Shown: piece by piece, positions 1 to 7,989 of the stretch
How positions within the stretch are numbered: position 1 is the stretch's first letter
Layout of the letters: the number at the start of each line of letters is the position of its first letter
Source: Glaciibacter superstes DSM 21135
Lineage (GTDB): Bacteria > Actinomycetota > Actinomycetes > Actinomycetales > Microbacteriaceae
Direction: 5' to 3'
Assembly: GCF_000421145.1 (NCBI RefSeq)
Contig: NZ_ATWH01000019.1
Span: forward strand, 1 to 53,191
DNA: 53,191 nt
The notes under the pieces: model-generated
Seen by the model: the letters and a program-made list of their open reading frames with translations, nothing else
The model's database searches: none
Told to the model about the DNA's origin: nothing
Made by a program: the position numbers and the translations under genes

Positions 1-252
1 GTCCCGGAGAAGATCCATGCCCACCAGCTGCGGCACGCCCGCGCCATGCAGATGCTGCGCGCCGGAGTTCCGCTTCCGCACATCAAGGAGTTCCTCGTCC
101 ATGCCAATATCTCAACCACGAGCATCTACGCGTCGGCCGACAACCAGATGGTTCGCGAAGCGATCCAGAGAGCCGGCAGCGCCACGCCCGATCTCGCACC
201 GCTCTGGACCGGAGGCGACGACATGATCCTCCAACTCGCAGGGCTCCGATGA
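1..252 (+). CDS. Tyrosine recombinase/integrase, C-terminal fragment (5' end outside window)
   Basis: The reading frame is open from the first base and ends in TGA at 250-252. It shows the C-terminal catalytic signature of phage-integrase-family tyrosine recombinases: HQLRHARA (the HxxR box), a later His in LVHANI, and the presumed Tyr nucleophile in TTSIYA. These enzymes cut and rejoin DNA through a 3'-phosphotyrosine intermediate. The fragment is directly followed by a cluster of inverted nonamers (253-360), which could be recombinase arm sites or an element end. The N-terminal half lies outside the window, so it may be a complete gene or a remnant. The family call is firm; the identity of the parent element is unknown. 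Confidence 0.8.
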   Translation, partial: VPEKIHAHQLRHARAMQMLRAGVPLPHIKEFLVHANISTTSIYASADNQMVREAIQRAGSATPDLAPLWTGGDDMILQLAGLR

Positions 253-360
253 TTATCCCGAGGAAATCAGCTCTCAGGCCGCCATTGCACACGCCCGCAG
301 AGCAGGACTCGGGATAACAGACTCCTCGGGATAGTCGCGCTTATCCCGAATTCGGGATAA
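253..360. repeat. Cluster of TTATCCCGA nonamers in both orientations
   Basis: TTATCCCGA occurs at 253-261 and 341-349. Its complement TCGGGATAA occurs at 309-317 and 352-360, with an eight-base version at 326-333. The pair at 341-360 forms a perfect 20-bp palindrome. The cluster lies between the recombinase stop codon and the point where IstA homology begins abruptly. Reiterated short sites of this kind suggest recombinase or transposase binding at an element end; that role is inferred. Confidence 0.65.
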
Positions 361-376
361 AAGGGACAAGAGCAGC

Positions 377-1162
377 ACCGAGAATACGGTCTCCCACGTT
401 GCGACCTGGGTGATCGCGGCCCTGCGGCACGAGACGTTCACGTCGCTGGCGCAGCTGCGCACCCGGATCCGACAGCAGATCGATGCCTACAACCGGGAGC
501 CATTCCAGAAACGCACCGGGTCCCGGTGGAGCGTATTCACCACCGAGGAGCTGCCGCTGCTGCAGGCCCTGCCAGCGGTCCCGTTCGAGATCAGCACCTG
601 GTCCTATAAACGCAAAGTCAACAAGAACGCCCACGTGGTTTGGGCGAGGAACTTCTACTCCGTCCCCTTCTCCCAGATCGGCGCCCTGGTGGACCTGCGC
701 GTCACGGACACGATGTTGGAGGTCTATCGCAACGACGAGCGCCTGACCAGCCATTTGCTGCTGTCGGGAACGACCAGCAACCAGTATCAGACGAACGAGG
801 CCGACTTGCCCGAGGGACGCAGCTACCAGGCCTGGGACCGGGCCCGGATCGAGGAATGGGCAGCACGGATCGGGCCGGCGACGATGACGGTGACGGCGAA
901 GATCTTCGAGACGGTCTTCATCGATGAGGCCGGCTTCGATGCTGCGTTAGCGGTGTTGCGGCTATCGCGCCGCTTCCCTCCGGCCCGACTCGAGGCGGCC
1001 TGTCAGCTGGCGTTGCGGGGGCCGGTCCGGTCTCCGCGGTATGCACATTTGCGGCCGATCCTCGATACCGGGCAGGACAAAACCGGCCATGTCCCCGAGC
1101 CCGAGGCAGATGATGGCGGTTATGTTCGCGGCAGCGCCTACTACGCCGGCGGCACCCGATGA
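377..1162 (+). pseudogene. istA: IS21 transposase IstA, C-terminal part only
   Basis: The frame from about 377 encodes sequence typical of the C-terminal half of IstA: a WVIAALRHETF block, then YNREPFQKR, and the beta-barrel-like region around WARNFYSVPF. IstA is a DDE recombinase of about 400-500 residues. Here the N-terminal HTH and most of the catalytic core are absent, so the protein should be inactive. A GTG at 410 could start a 250-residue product but would not restore the catalytic domain. The gene overlaps istB by ATGA at 1159-1162, the usual istAB coupling. Confidence 0.8.
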
Positions 1163-1908
1163 GCGCCCTGGATGGAGAGACCAAACGCAAACTCCGAGAG
1201 ATGAACGCCAGCGAGCTGCTCGAGGCGATCGACACCCAGGACGACACCCTCTCGATCAGCCTGACCTTCGAGGAACGGATCCGCCTGGTCGTTGATGACG
1301 CTTATTCGACCTTCACCCATTCGAAGGTTGCCGGGCTGATCCGGCGGGCAGGACTGCGCTATCCGAACGCGGATCTGCGCCGCATCGACCTGCTCGACGA
1401 ACGCGGACTGAACCGGCAGCTGCTGACCCAGCTCGGCACTTGCTCCTTCGTCACCCGGCAGCAGAACGTCGTATTCCAGGGGTTCACCGGGTCGGGGAAG
1501 TCGTATTTGGGCTGCGCTATTGCCAAACGCGCCTGCGAACAGCGGATCCGCGCGCACTACGTCCGGATGCCCGACCTGGAGGAAGCCTGGGTCGCCGCCC
1601 AGGACACGCCCGGCGGGGCGGGCAAGTTCCTCCGCAAATACGCGGCGTTCACCCTGCTCGTCATTGATGAGTGGTTGCTGGATAAGCCGACGGAATCGAT
1701 GCGGACGATGCTGTTGGAGTTGATGGAGCGTCGTTATGGCGAGACGTCGACGGTGTTCTGCACCCAGTATTCACAGAAGGATTGGCATCAGCGCCTCGGC
1801 TCCGGTGTTCACGCGGACGCGATCATGGACCGGATCATTCACAACACGGTCTGGGTTGAGACTGGCACCTACAACATGCGCGAGCACACCGCTCTCGCCA
1901 GCACCTGA
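1159..1908 (+). CDS. istB: IS21 helper ATPase IstB
   Basis: This 249-residue protein is a DnaC/DnaA-like AAA+ ATPase that assists IstA in target selection. A Walker A motif, GFTGSGKS, lies at residues 108-115 and a Walker B, LLVIDE, around 166-171. Length matches the family (about 250). The start overlaps the istA stop in ATGA, and the gene ends by overlapping the next small gene in TGATG. It appears intact although its istA partner is truncated. Confidence 0.92.
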   Translation: MSALDGETKRKLREMNASELLEAIDTQDDTLSISLTFEERIRLVVDDAYSTFTHSKVAGLIRRAGLRYPNADLRRIDLLDERGLNRQLLTQLGTCSFVTRQQNVVFQGFTGSGKSYLGCAIAKRACEQRIRAHYVRMPDLEEAWVAAQDTPGGAGKFLRKYAAFTLLVIDEWLLDKPTESMRTMLLELMERRYGETSTVFCTQYSQKDWHQRLGSGVHADAIMDRIIHNTVWVETGTYNMREHTALAST

Positions 1909-2114
1909 TGAAGAGGCGCCCTGGAGCACGCACCCGAGACCAGGACCTCGCTCTCCTTGCCGCTGGCGGCGAAACGGGATGGTGGGACGACGCCGGACAC
2001 CCAGCGCCCTGGCCCGAGGACTTCCTCGATCCCGACGCAGGATGGAGCACGGGCAACGCTGTTGCCCGTGACGATACGCCGGCCGACAACGATCTCGTCA
2101 ACCCGCCGTTCTGA
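1908..2114 (+). CDS. Small acidic protein downstream of istB, function unknown
   Basis: A 68-residue frame starts with ATG overlapping the istB TGA (TGATG at 1906-1910). This implies translational coupling and supports a genuine third gene of the element. The product is rich in Asp, Trp and Pro in its second half and has no motif I recognise. Short accessory genes downstream of istB may occur in actinobacterial IS21-type elements, but I cannot assign a role. It could also be a chance frame within the element's right end. Confidence 0.45.
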   Translation: MKRRPGARTRDQDLALLAAGGETGWWDDAGHPAPWPEDFLDPDAGWSTGNAVARDDTPADNDLVNPPF

Positions 2115-2217
2115 CCTGCCTGTCGTTGGAAACCGCGCCGCACTGGCAGGTTTCTTAGCGCCGAAATGGCCGGCTCCACGGTGACGAAACACACCTAACA
2201 CCGAGCGGAGAGGGCCA

Positions 2218-2300
2218 GTGGCTCTGAACCACACCACCACTGGCTCTCTTCCGCACGATCGGTGGCTCTGAACCGCACGATTGGGTGGCTCTCAAAGCAT
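2218..2300. repeat. Reiterated GTGGCTCT sites at the IS21 right end
   Basis: GTGGCTCTGAACC occurs at 2218-2230 and 2262-2274, a shorter GTGGCTCTCAA at 2285-2295, and a further TGGCTCT near 2241. Sub-terminal repeats of this type are characteristic of IS21-family ends, where they bind the transposase. Confidence 0.6.
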
Positions 2301-2394
2301 CAAATACTCAGCAAAACAGCCCGGTGATCTCGAAATCGATGAGGGCGTAGCCCAGTCCGGGCATGAGGCCTCCTTCAGGTCGGGATGGCACCAC

Positions 2395-2436
2395 TCAATT
2401 GGAGCGTGCAGCGATTCAATTGGAGCGTGCAGCGAT
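2395..2436. repeat. Two exact tandem copies of a 21-bp unit
   Basis: A 21-bp unit beginning TCAATTGGAG is repeated head to tail at 2395-2415 and 2416-2436. No gene covers it. It lies just outside the IS21 right end, where it could be a slippage product or a remnant binding site. Confidence 0.7.
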
Positions 2437-2502
2437 GATGCTCCCGTACAAACGGGGCTGCCAAACCAATGTTGCCCTGGACTCGCTCAGTCGCGTGCGC
2501 CC

Positions 2503-2575
2503 GACATCACCGAAGCTGCAGGGCCTCCGCATCGTGGCGACTGATCACCGAGACGAGAATCTCGATTGCGTCGTC
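2503..2575 (-). pseudogene. Remnant of the 3' end of a class III aminotransferase gene
   Basis: By eye this segment closely matches the final codons and stop region of the truncated aminotransferase at 14347-14967, including the blocks CATCACCGAAG and GAGAATCTCGAT. No open protein of useful length remains. A shorter copy recurs at 49697-49733. It is gene debris. Confidence 0.65.
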
Positions 2576-2644
2576 GTGTTAACGCCGACCCAAAACAGGG
2601 CCAATAGTGCCGTTTGAAAACAGGACCACTATTCGTGTTTTCTA

Positions 2645-2795
2645 CTATGCCGCATGTTCTCTCGAGAGGTCGTGATGAAGAGTGTCGTGAGGTCAACGCC
2701 ACCGAACGTGCACGACGTGACGTTCGTCACAGGCAGTTCCACGACGTCGGCGAGCAGACCCTGCCGCTATTACGCAGCGGTCACGGCCCGAGCAG
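2645..2795 (-). pseudogene. Remnant of an SMP-30/gluconolactonase gene
   Basis: The segment matches the 3' part of the intact SMP-30 gene (about 15115-15260), sharing runs such as GTCGTGATGAAGAG and ACGTGCACGACGTGACG, with divergence and small indels. It follows the aminotransferase remnant at 2503-2575, so the order reproduces in miniature the arrangement at 14.3-15.3 kb. It has no coding capacity. Confidence 0.65.
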
Positions 2796-2802
2796 CCCAC
2801 GC

Positions 2803-3810
2803 TTACCGTTCGCTAACACCTCCGGTTAGAGCACCTAGTTGCGTTGGAGTCGTTCGTACGGACTGTCGGCCTGGCAATAGCGCCACCAACACTGCGAGGA
2901 AGGCGAACCCCGCACCGATAAACAAGTTCTGATTGGGGTCATGGCCGGAAACGGGCGACACAAGATCGATCGCCAGAGCGGCGACGAGTTGCCCCACGAT
3001 CAGCGTGAGATTGAGGACCAGTACTCCCAGACGACGCACGCCGGTAACCTGACTGCAGAGGATGAATAGTCCCAAGACTCCCCCGGAGAGGTGCCACCAG
3101 GCCGACACCGCCTCAACGGGTGGCCCGACCGTCACATATTGAACGGCGGCGGCGCCCGTCAACACAACCACGCCGACGCTCACGTTGACTGTGACGCTGA
3201 CTACCCAAGAGGAGGCCGCTGCCCGGATTCGTCCACTTATCGCGTGCTGCCATCCGATCAGGGCACCGACGCCAGCGGGGAGCAGAAAGTACCACCACTG
3301 CTCCGCCCCTTCGACCACGCCCCATGAGGCGAGCACGACAGCCGCGATAGCGAGCACGCTGCCGAGGACCCGAAGGACTGTGGCTGACCGCCTGGGCATC
3401 CCGGCCACCCCCCAGTGGTCGAGGACCAGACCTCCCAACGACTGTCCCGCAACGGCGGCAATGGTGAAAAGTGCGACGCCGATCACCCCTGCGGATAGCC
3501 CCTGCGTGAGAACCCACGCCGCGCCGATGATTCCGCCGAGAACCGACCACCAGGGGATGCGTCCCGTCCGGAGCGCATCGATCAGGCGAGGGACACCTTT
3601 TCGGGCTGAGGGCATCCCGGCAACGAGAATCAGCGTGAGAATGAGACAGGTACCGAACGACCAGGCGGCTGCGTACACAGCGCTTCCGAGATCAGTCGTC
3701 AGGCCAGCGGTCACTCGTGCTTGGACACTCATGGCGGAACCACCCATGAGTGCGAGAAGCAGCGAGCCGACCAAAGTCCGGCGACTGCCTCCCGTCCGGC
3801 GCCGCGTCAT
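2803..3810 (-). CDS. DMT-superfamily transporter, YdcZ/DUF606-like, two-repeat form
   Basis: A 335-residue, very hydrophobic protein with about ten predicted membrane helices. The N-terminal stretch (GSAMSVQARVTAGL) is typical of the DUF606/YdcZ family, and a similar half repeats after residue about 160, the fused arrangement of two five-helix units. It probably moves a small metabolite across the cytoplasmic membrane; the substrate is unknown. It is the last gene of the long minus-strand operon from 10623, and its start overlaps the CitE-like stop (3807-3810). Export or import of the cluster's substrate is an inference from position. Confidence 0.75.
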   Translation of the reverse strand: MTRRRTGGSRRTLVGSLLLALMGGSAMSVQARVTAGLTTDLGSAVYAAAWSFGTCLILTLILVAGMPSARKGVPRLIDALRTGRIPWWSVLGGIIGAAWVLTQGLSAGVIGVALFTIAAVAGQSLGGLVLDHWGVAGMPRRSATVLRVLGSVLAIAAVVLASWGVVEGAEQWWYFLLPAGVGALIGWQHAISGRIRAAASSWVVSVTVNVSVGVVVLTGAAAVQYVTVGPPVEAVSAWWHLSGGVLGLFILCSQVTGVRRLGVLVLNLTLIVGQLVAALAIDLVSPVSGHDPNQNLFIGAGFAFLAVLVALLPGRQSVRTTPTQLGALTGGVSER

Positions 3811-4616
3811 CGGCTCCGGCCCCGCCGGGCGAGCGTGCGTCTGGCGCGTTCTATTATGGGCCGATCGATCATTCGACCACCGACGGCAGCGACACCCTCC
3901 GACACAGCTATCACCATCTCGGCTTGTTCGATCTCCTCCCGGGTGGGCAAGAAGGCGGCACTGACCACGGAGACTTGTGCCGGGTGAATGGTGAGCATCC
4001 CCCCGAAACCGAACGCCCGCGCTACCAGGGCCTCAGCCCGCACACGATCGAGATCCCGAATCTCTGCCGACGGAGCGGCTAGGGGCGAAGCGATCCCTGC
4101 CGCCCGCGACGCGATGACCAGCGCCGCACTCGCATAGCTCAGCAGCTCAGGTGCGTCGCCATCCACGTCGAGGACGAAGTCGAAGGATCCGAATGCCAGC
4201 CTCACGACGCTCGGGACGGCGGCGATGCGCGCCGCGTCAACGATGCCCGCTGCGGATTCGATGAGGGGGATGAGCGGAATGTGCCCGCCGAGCAGCCTGC
4301 CTGCGTCAGCCACTTCCACATCACTCTCGGCCTTCGCGAGCATCACTGCAATGGGAGCAACACCCGCGAGCAGCTCCAGTTGCGCTGAAAACTCCGGCTC
4401 GGTCGCCGCGACCACTCGGACCGCTGCTCGCAGTCCGGCACCGAGCGCCGCAACAACGTCGCGAGTCGCTTTGGCGCGCTGCGCTGGCGCCACCGCGTCT
4501 TCCAGATCAAGGATCACCAGATCCGCTCCGGACCCGACCGCCTTCTCGAAGCGGTCGGGTCGATCACCGGGGACGAAGAGAGCCGTGACTACCCTCCCGG
4601 TGTCGGTGTCGTCCAT
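3807..4616 (-). CDS. CitE/HpcH-family acyl-CoA lyase (citrate lyase beta-like)
   Basis: The protein belongs to the HpcH/HpaI aldolase-CitE family: the opening TALFVPGDRPDRFEKA, DLVILDLEDAV (metal-binding Asp/Glu), PLIESAAGI and LAFGSFDF blocks are all present. Family members cleave 3-hydroxyacyl-CoA thioesters such as citramalyl-CoA or malyl-CoA in a Mg-dependent retro-Claisen reaction. I chose the ATG at 4616, which has GCGAGG upstream; a GTG at 4667 would add 17 residues. It lies in an operon with two hydrolases and an importer, and a CoA-transferase is encoded nearby, which fits an acid-to-CoA-to-cleavage route. The exact substrate cannot be read from the sequence. Confidence 0.8.
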   Translation of the reverse strand: MDDTDTGRVVTALFVPGDRPDRFEKAVGSGADLVILDLEDAVAPAQRAKATRDVVAALGAGLRAAVRVVAATEPEFSAQLELLAGVAPIAVMLAKAESDVEVADAGRLLGGHIPLIPLIESAAGIVDAARIAAVPSVVRLAFGSFDFVLDVDGDAPELLSYASAALVIASRAAGIASPLAAPSAEIRDLDRVRAEALVARAFGFGGMLTIHPAQVSVVSAAFLPTREEIEQAEMVIAVSEGVAAVGGRMIDRPIIERARRTLARRGRSR

Positions 4617-4670
4617 CACAGGCCTCGCGATTGCACGCTCGTACTGACGTTTGATGACGCGACGCACATA

Positions 4671-5399
4671 CTAAGAATCCCGCGCGCGGGACACGACAGC
4701 CCGCAGCATTTCGACAAGACGATGCGGTTCCTCAAGTGGCAGCAAGTGCCCCGCGCCCGTGAGGGTGTGCACCTCTGTCGCCAAAAGCCCGCCGACCTCG
4801 CGCACCCCCTCGGGTCCGACCCGAACATCATCCTCGCCCCGCAGGATCAGTGTCGGGAGTGAGATCTGCGGATACAAATCGGTTCCGTCGAAGTCCATCG
4901 CGCTGCGCAGCGCCGCGAGGAACCGATGCTCACCCGTTCGACGCAGCGCCGTGACGACGTTTGCACGGTCGTCGGCGGATCTCCGAGGGGTCAGTGTGGC
5001 ATCCGCGTATTCAGCGACGAACTTTTCGAACCCGATGTCCGCTATCCGTGTCTCTGTGGCTGCGATTCGCGCAGACCCGCCGCCGCTGACTTTCACGTAC
5101 GGAGAGATCAGCACGATCGCGTCGGCGGACGAACTGCGCGCCGACGCCGCGCCCACCACGAGAGCACCCAATCCGACCCCGAGATGCATGGTGAAGCCGG
5201 CGTGGTTTTCATTGGCGACCGATTCCCAATCGCGCATTGCGTTTCCGAAAGAGAACTCAGATATTGGCGAGCCGCCATGTCCGGCGAGGTCGGGCGCCCA
5301 GAGATCAGCCCACGGCTTTACCTCCGCCCGGAGCTTGTCGAATAGGCTTCCATCCAGACCCAGCGAGTGGGCGGCGATGATTAGGGGTCGTGCGGTCAT
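4671..5399 (-). CDS. Alpha/beta-hydrolase fold protein with Gly at the nucleophile position
   Basis: This 242-residue protein has the fold's landmarks: HSLGLDGSLFD near the oxyanion loop, PDLAGHGGS, a nucleophile elbow at 74-78, an acid-site region RGEDDVRVG, and the catalytic His context GAGHLLPLE. The elbow reads GVGLG instead of GxSxG, so residue 76 is Gly where Ser is expected. The DNA reads this unambiguously. The protein may be inactive as an esterase, use another mechanism, or act as a lyase-like or binding member. It is coupled to the CocE-type hydrolase by an ATGA overlap at 5396-5399. Confidence 0.75.
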   Translation of the reverse strand: MTARPLIIAAHSLGLDGSLFDKLRAEVKPWADLWAPDLAGHGGSPISEFSFGNAMRDWESVANENHAGFTMHLGVGLGALVVGAASARSSSADAIVLISPYVKVSGGGSARIAATETRIADIGFEKFVAEYADATLTPRRSADDRANVVTALRRTGEHRFLAALRSAMDFDGTDLYPQISLPTLILRGEDDVRVGPEGVREVGGLLATEVHTLTGAGHLLPLEEPHRLVEMLRAVVSRARDS

Positions 5400-7168
5400 C
5401 GCCGGGGAATTCTCGGGACAACCAAATGAGAGGCATGCTCGCCACCGGTGTGCAGCGTCACCTCGCCGTTGTACTCGGCGGCGTCACGGCCGGGGTGGAT
5501 GAACGGCCCACATCCCGTCATCGTGACGGCGATCATTGTCTGCGTAGTGGCCTCCCCCGGGTACACGTAGTCGGCACCCGCCACCTCGACCATCAAGCGG
5601 TAGCCAGCGGGTATTACGATCGACGTCGGGAGGATCTCGATATCGAGCTCGTAGACCTCGCCCGGCACCAATGGGTCAGCCTTGTCGTGCATATGGAACG
5701 GACGGTGCGGGACTGACCGCGCGGGATCCAGAGCGAGTTGGGATGCCCGCAGCCACCCCTGTGCGATCGGAGTGTGCGGATCGAGTGCTCCGAAGAAGAC
5801 GACTTCCTCACCCTGCGGATCGAGTAGCCGGACCGTCACGAACAGATCGGCCTCGGTGGTCGAGGACGACACGAACAGCTTTGCGACCATCGGGCCGGTC
5901 AGTTCCAGCTCTTCCTCAATCTCCTTGGAGAACAACAGCGATGACTGCTGCGCCCTGTATGTGACGGAGGCCGCGGCAGCAGGCACTTCATCGGTCAGCG
6001 ACATCGCCTGTGCGTCGAAATACTGTGGCGCCCATTGGGTGTCCGGAATTGGCCAGGATTTCTCCGCGCGAGCGGTGAACGTGCCGTCGACGTGGCGCAC
6101 GAGCAACGAGACCGGAGGTTGCGCATCCCAATTGTTGGACTCGTCCTTTAAGAAACGGTCGAAGAATCGCTTCTGCAACTTGACACCGTAGTCGGTATAG
6201 AACTCCGCCCAGTGCGGGCCGCCGTGCATCTCCAGCCAACGATTTCCCTCAGGCAACAGCTCCCACGCCATCGTGTTGCCTCGGAGATGCAGACCCTGCC
6301 CGCCCCAGTTGCCACTAGTAAGCACAGGAACATCGATCTCGGCAGGTAGTCCACTGCGCTCGTCATAGAAGGCTCCCGCAAAGGGGTGGTCGGCGATCTG
6401 TCGGCCCAGATCGGCTCTGTTCGCCACAAGTGCTTCTTCATCCAGTTCGGTGTTGCCGGACGCCCAGCCGCCGGCGGCACGGTTCTCATATCCACGAGAA
6501 CCCAAACCGTGCTGCACTGCACTGCACTGCTTTTCGAACCACCCTCCCCAGAACGTCGAGGGAATTCCGCCGTGATAGGAACCATCGCGATAGAAGTCGA
6601 CCGAGCCCTCCCACGGGCAGATGGCGTAGAGGTGGGGTGGTTTGAGGGCCGCGACCTGCCACTGATTGATCGCGTAGTACGAAATTCCGTTCAGGCCGAC
6701 TTTGCCGTTGCTCCACGGCTGCGTTCCGGCCCACTCGATCGCCGCGTAGTAATCCTGGGTCTCGCGCTTGGAGAAACAATCTAGGACGCCCGGAGACATT
6801 CCGCTCCCGCGCGAGTCGACACGAACGCACACGTAGTCGTCCGGAACCCACTTCTCGGGGTCGACGACCTCCCAGCTCTGGTATAGGTTGCTGCTTCCCT
6901 CCAGGGCATCGGGGAAGAACTCGATCATGTTCTGCCACGGTCCGGGGTATCCGTCCTGCCAGGCGAGTCCTTTGGCGTAAGGGCCGTACGTAATGATGAC
7001 CGGATAACGCCCATCCCGAATGGGGCGATAGACGTCCGCATAAATCACCAGACTGTCGTCCATGACGATCGGCACATCCCTGTCGATCCGCATCCCGGCC
7101 TCTTCAGAAGTCCTTGTGACGACGTCGGTCGCGGCCTGCGACCCGAGCTGATCGGTGGCCTTAGTCAT
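5396..7168 (-). CDS. CocE/NonD-family serine hydrolase
   Basis: A 590-residue protein of the X-Pro dipeptidyl-peptidase/cocaine-esterase family. The N-terminal alpha/beta-hydrolase domain contains YVCVRVDSRGSG, the nucleophile Ser163 in GLNGISYYA, and PWEGSVDFYRDG. From about residue 370 a C-terminal jelly-roll domain follows (ELTGPMVAKLFVSSS). Such enzymes hydrolyse esters or amides, including bulky acyl substrates and some beta-lactam side chains. A GAGGAGAAA ribosome-binding site precedes the ATG, which overlaps the upstream permease stop (TAATG). Placed between importer and CoA-linked genes, it probably releases an acid from an imported ester or amide; this is inferred. Confidence 0.85.
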   Translation of the reverse strand: MTKATDQLGSQAATDVVTRTSEEAGMRIDRDVPIVMDDSLVIYADVYRPIRDGRYPVIITYGPYAKGLAWQDGYPGPWQNMIEFFPDALEGSSNLYQSWEVVDPEKWVPDDYVCVRVDSRGSGMSPGVLDCFSKRETQDYYAAIEWAGTQPWSNGKVGLNGISYYAINQWQVAALKPPHLYAICPWEGSVDFYRDGSYHGGIPSTFWGGWFEKQCSAVQHGLGSRGYENRAAGGWASGNTELDEEALVANRADLGRQIADHPFAGAFYDERSGLPAEIDVPVLTSGNWGGQGLHLRGNTMAWELLPEGNRWLEMHGGPHWAEFYTDYGVKLQKRFFDRFLKDESNNWDAQPPVSLLVRHVDGTFTARAEKSWPIPDTQWAPQYFDAQAMSLTDEVPAAAASVTYRAQQSSLLFSKEIEEELELTGPMVAKLFVSSSTTEADLFVTVRLLDPQGEEVVFFGALDPHTPIAQGWLRASQLALDPARSVPHRPFHMHDKADPLVPGEVYELDIEILPTSIVIPAGYRLMVEVAGADYVYPGEATTQTMIAVTMTGCGPFIHPGRDAAEYNGEVTLHTGGEHASHLVVPRIPRR

Positions 7169-7989
7169 TACTTTTCTCCTCTGGGGTTATGCCACGGCGC
7201 CATACGTCGGCGGGCCGCTTCAACTGCGGTTGTACCAAGCACGCCGAGGACGACGAGCACGAACACGCCGACGATGGACGCGTCCTGATGGAAGGACCTT
7301 GCATTGATCAGGATGAATCGGCCGAGACCAGGAACGCTCGCGAGGAACTCCACGGCGATCGCCGCGACGATGGCGCGCCCGATGGCGACGTTGACGCCGG
7401 CCATGATGTACGGCAGCGTCGCGGGGAAGACAAGGTCGAAGAGCACACGGCGCTTGGGCATGTGAAGCACGAACGCCGCGTCCTCCAACTCTCGCGCGAT
7501 TTTTCGAGCGCCGTCGACGGTGCTGACAATACAGGGAAGAAGGGCTGCGACCGTGATCAACGCGAGCCGGGCGACCGGCGAGTAGCCAAGCCAAATCGTT
7601 GCGAGCGGGACGAGCGCGAGCAATGGCACCGCGTACAGACCGGCGACGTACGGAGCCGTCAGCCCTCGCAACCAGCGCACCCGACCCGTCAAGAGACCGA
7701 TCAGCGTACCAAAGACAACTCCGATCGCGAGACCTTCGAGTATCGCGAGCGACGTGTCCAGAGTGTCGATCCAGAAACTCGGATTCGTAAATACTCCGGG
7801 CATCGCGAGCAGTATTCCCGAAGGGGTCGGCACGAGTCCGCTCGCGTCGAAGGCAGATGCGATCTGCCAGATGAGCAGAATCAGAAGGGCGGTCGCTGCG
7901 ACGAGTAGGACCTTCCTCTGACGCACCTTGGGCGCACGGAGTGCTCCGGCGGCGACGGCTATGCTTCGAGTGGATTCAGTTACACTCAT
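7168..7989 (-). CDS. ABC transporter permease (SsuC/TauC type)
   Basis: The protein has about six membrane helices and the inner-membrane component pattern of nitrate/sulfonate/taurine importers, with an EAA-like loop around EDAAFVLHMPKRRVLFD and LPYIMAGVNVAIGRA. I chose the ATG at 7989, which overlaps the preceding permease stop (ATGA at 7986-7989). It presumably pairs with the 7986-8789 permease as a heterodimeric channel for the importer encoded at 7168-10623. Confidence 0.85.
   Translation of the reverse strand: MSVTESTRSIAVAAGALRAPKVRQRKVLLVAATALLILLIWQIASAFDASGLVPTPSGILLAMPGVFTNPSFWIDTLDTSLAILEGLAIGVVFGTLIGLLTGRVRWLRGLTAPYVAGLYAVPLLALVPLATIWLGYSPVARLALITVAALLPCIVSTVDGARKIARELEDAAFVLHMPKRRVLFDLVFPATLPYIMAGVNVAIGRAIVAAIAVEFLASVPGLGRFILINARSFHQDASIVGVFVLVVLGVLGTTAVEAARRRMAPWHNPRGEK

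Larger units (their letters stand above)
362..2300 (+). mobile_element. IS21-family insertion sequence, left end truncated
   Basis: This span holds a 5'-truncated istA, an intact istB overlapping it, a small third gene, and a right end carrying reiterated GTGGCTCT sites, as is usual for IS21-family elements with multiple terminal transposase-binding repeats. The left terminus and the first part of istA are missing; homology starts next to the palindrome at 341-360. Without a full transposase the element should not move by itself. The right boundary near 2300 is approximate because I could not identify a target duplication. Confidence 0.75.

Noticed and set aside
2395..2436. Origin-type iteron array
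   Set aside because: Only two 21-bp units are present and no replication gene or AT-rich unwinding region is nearby.
2764..2780. Terminator for the cluster 1 operon (CCGCT/AGCGG hairpin)
   Set aside because: The stem is five pairs without a T tract and lies inside the SMP-30 remnant, so I did not list it as a terminator.
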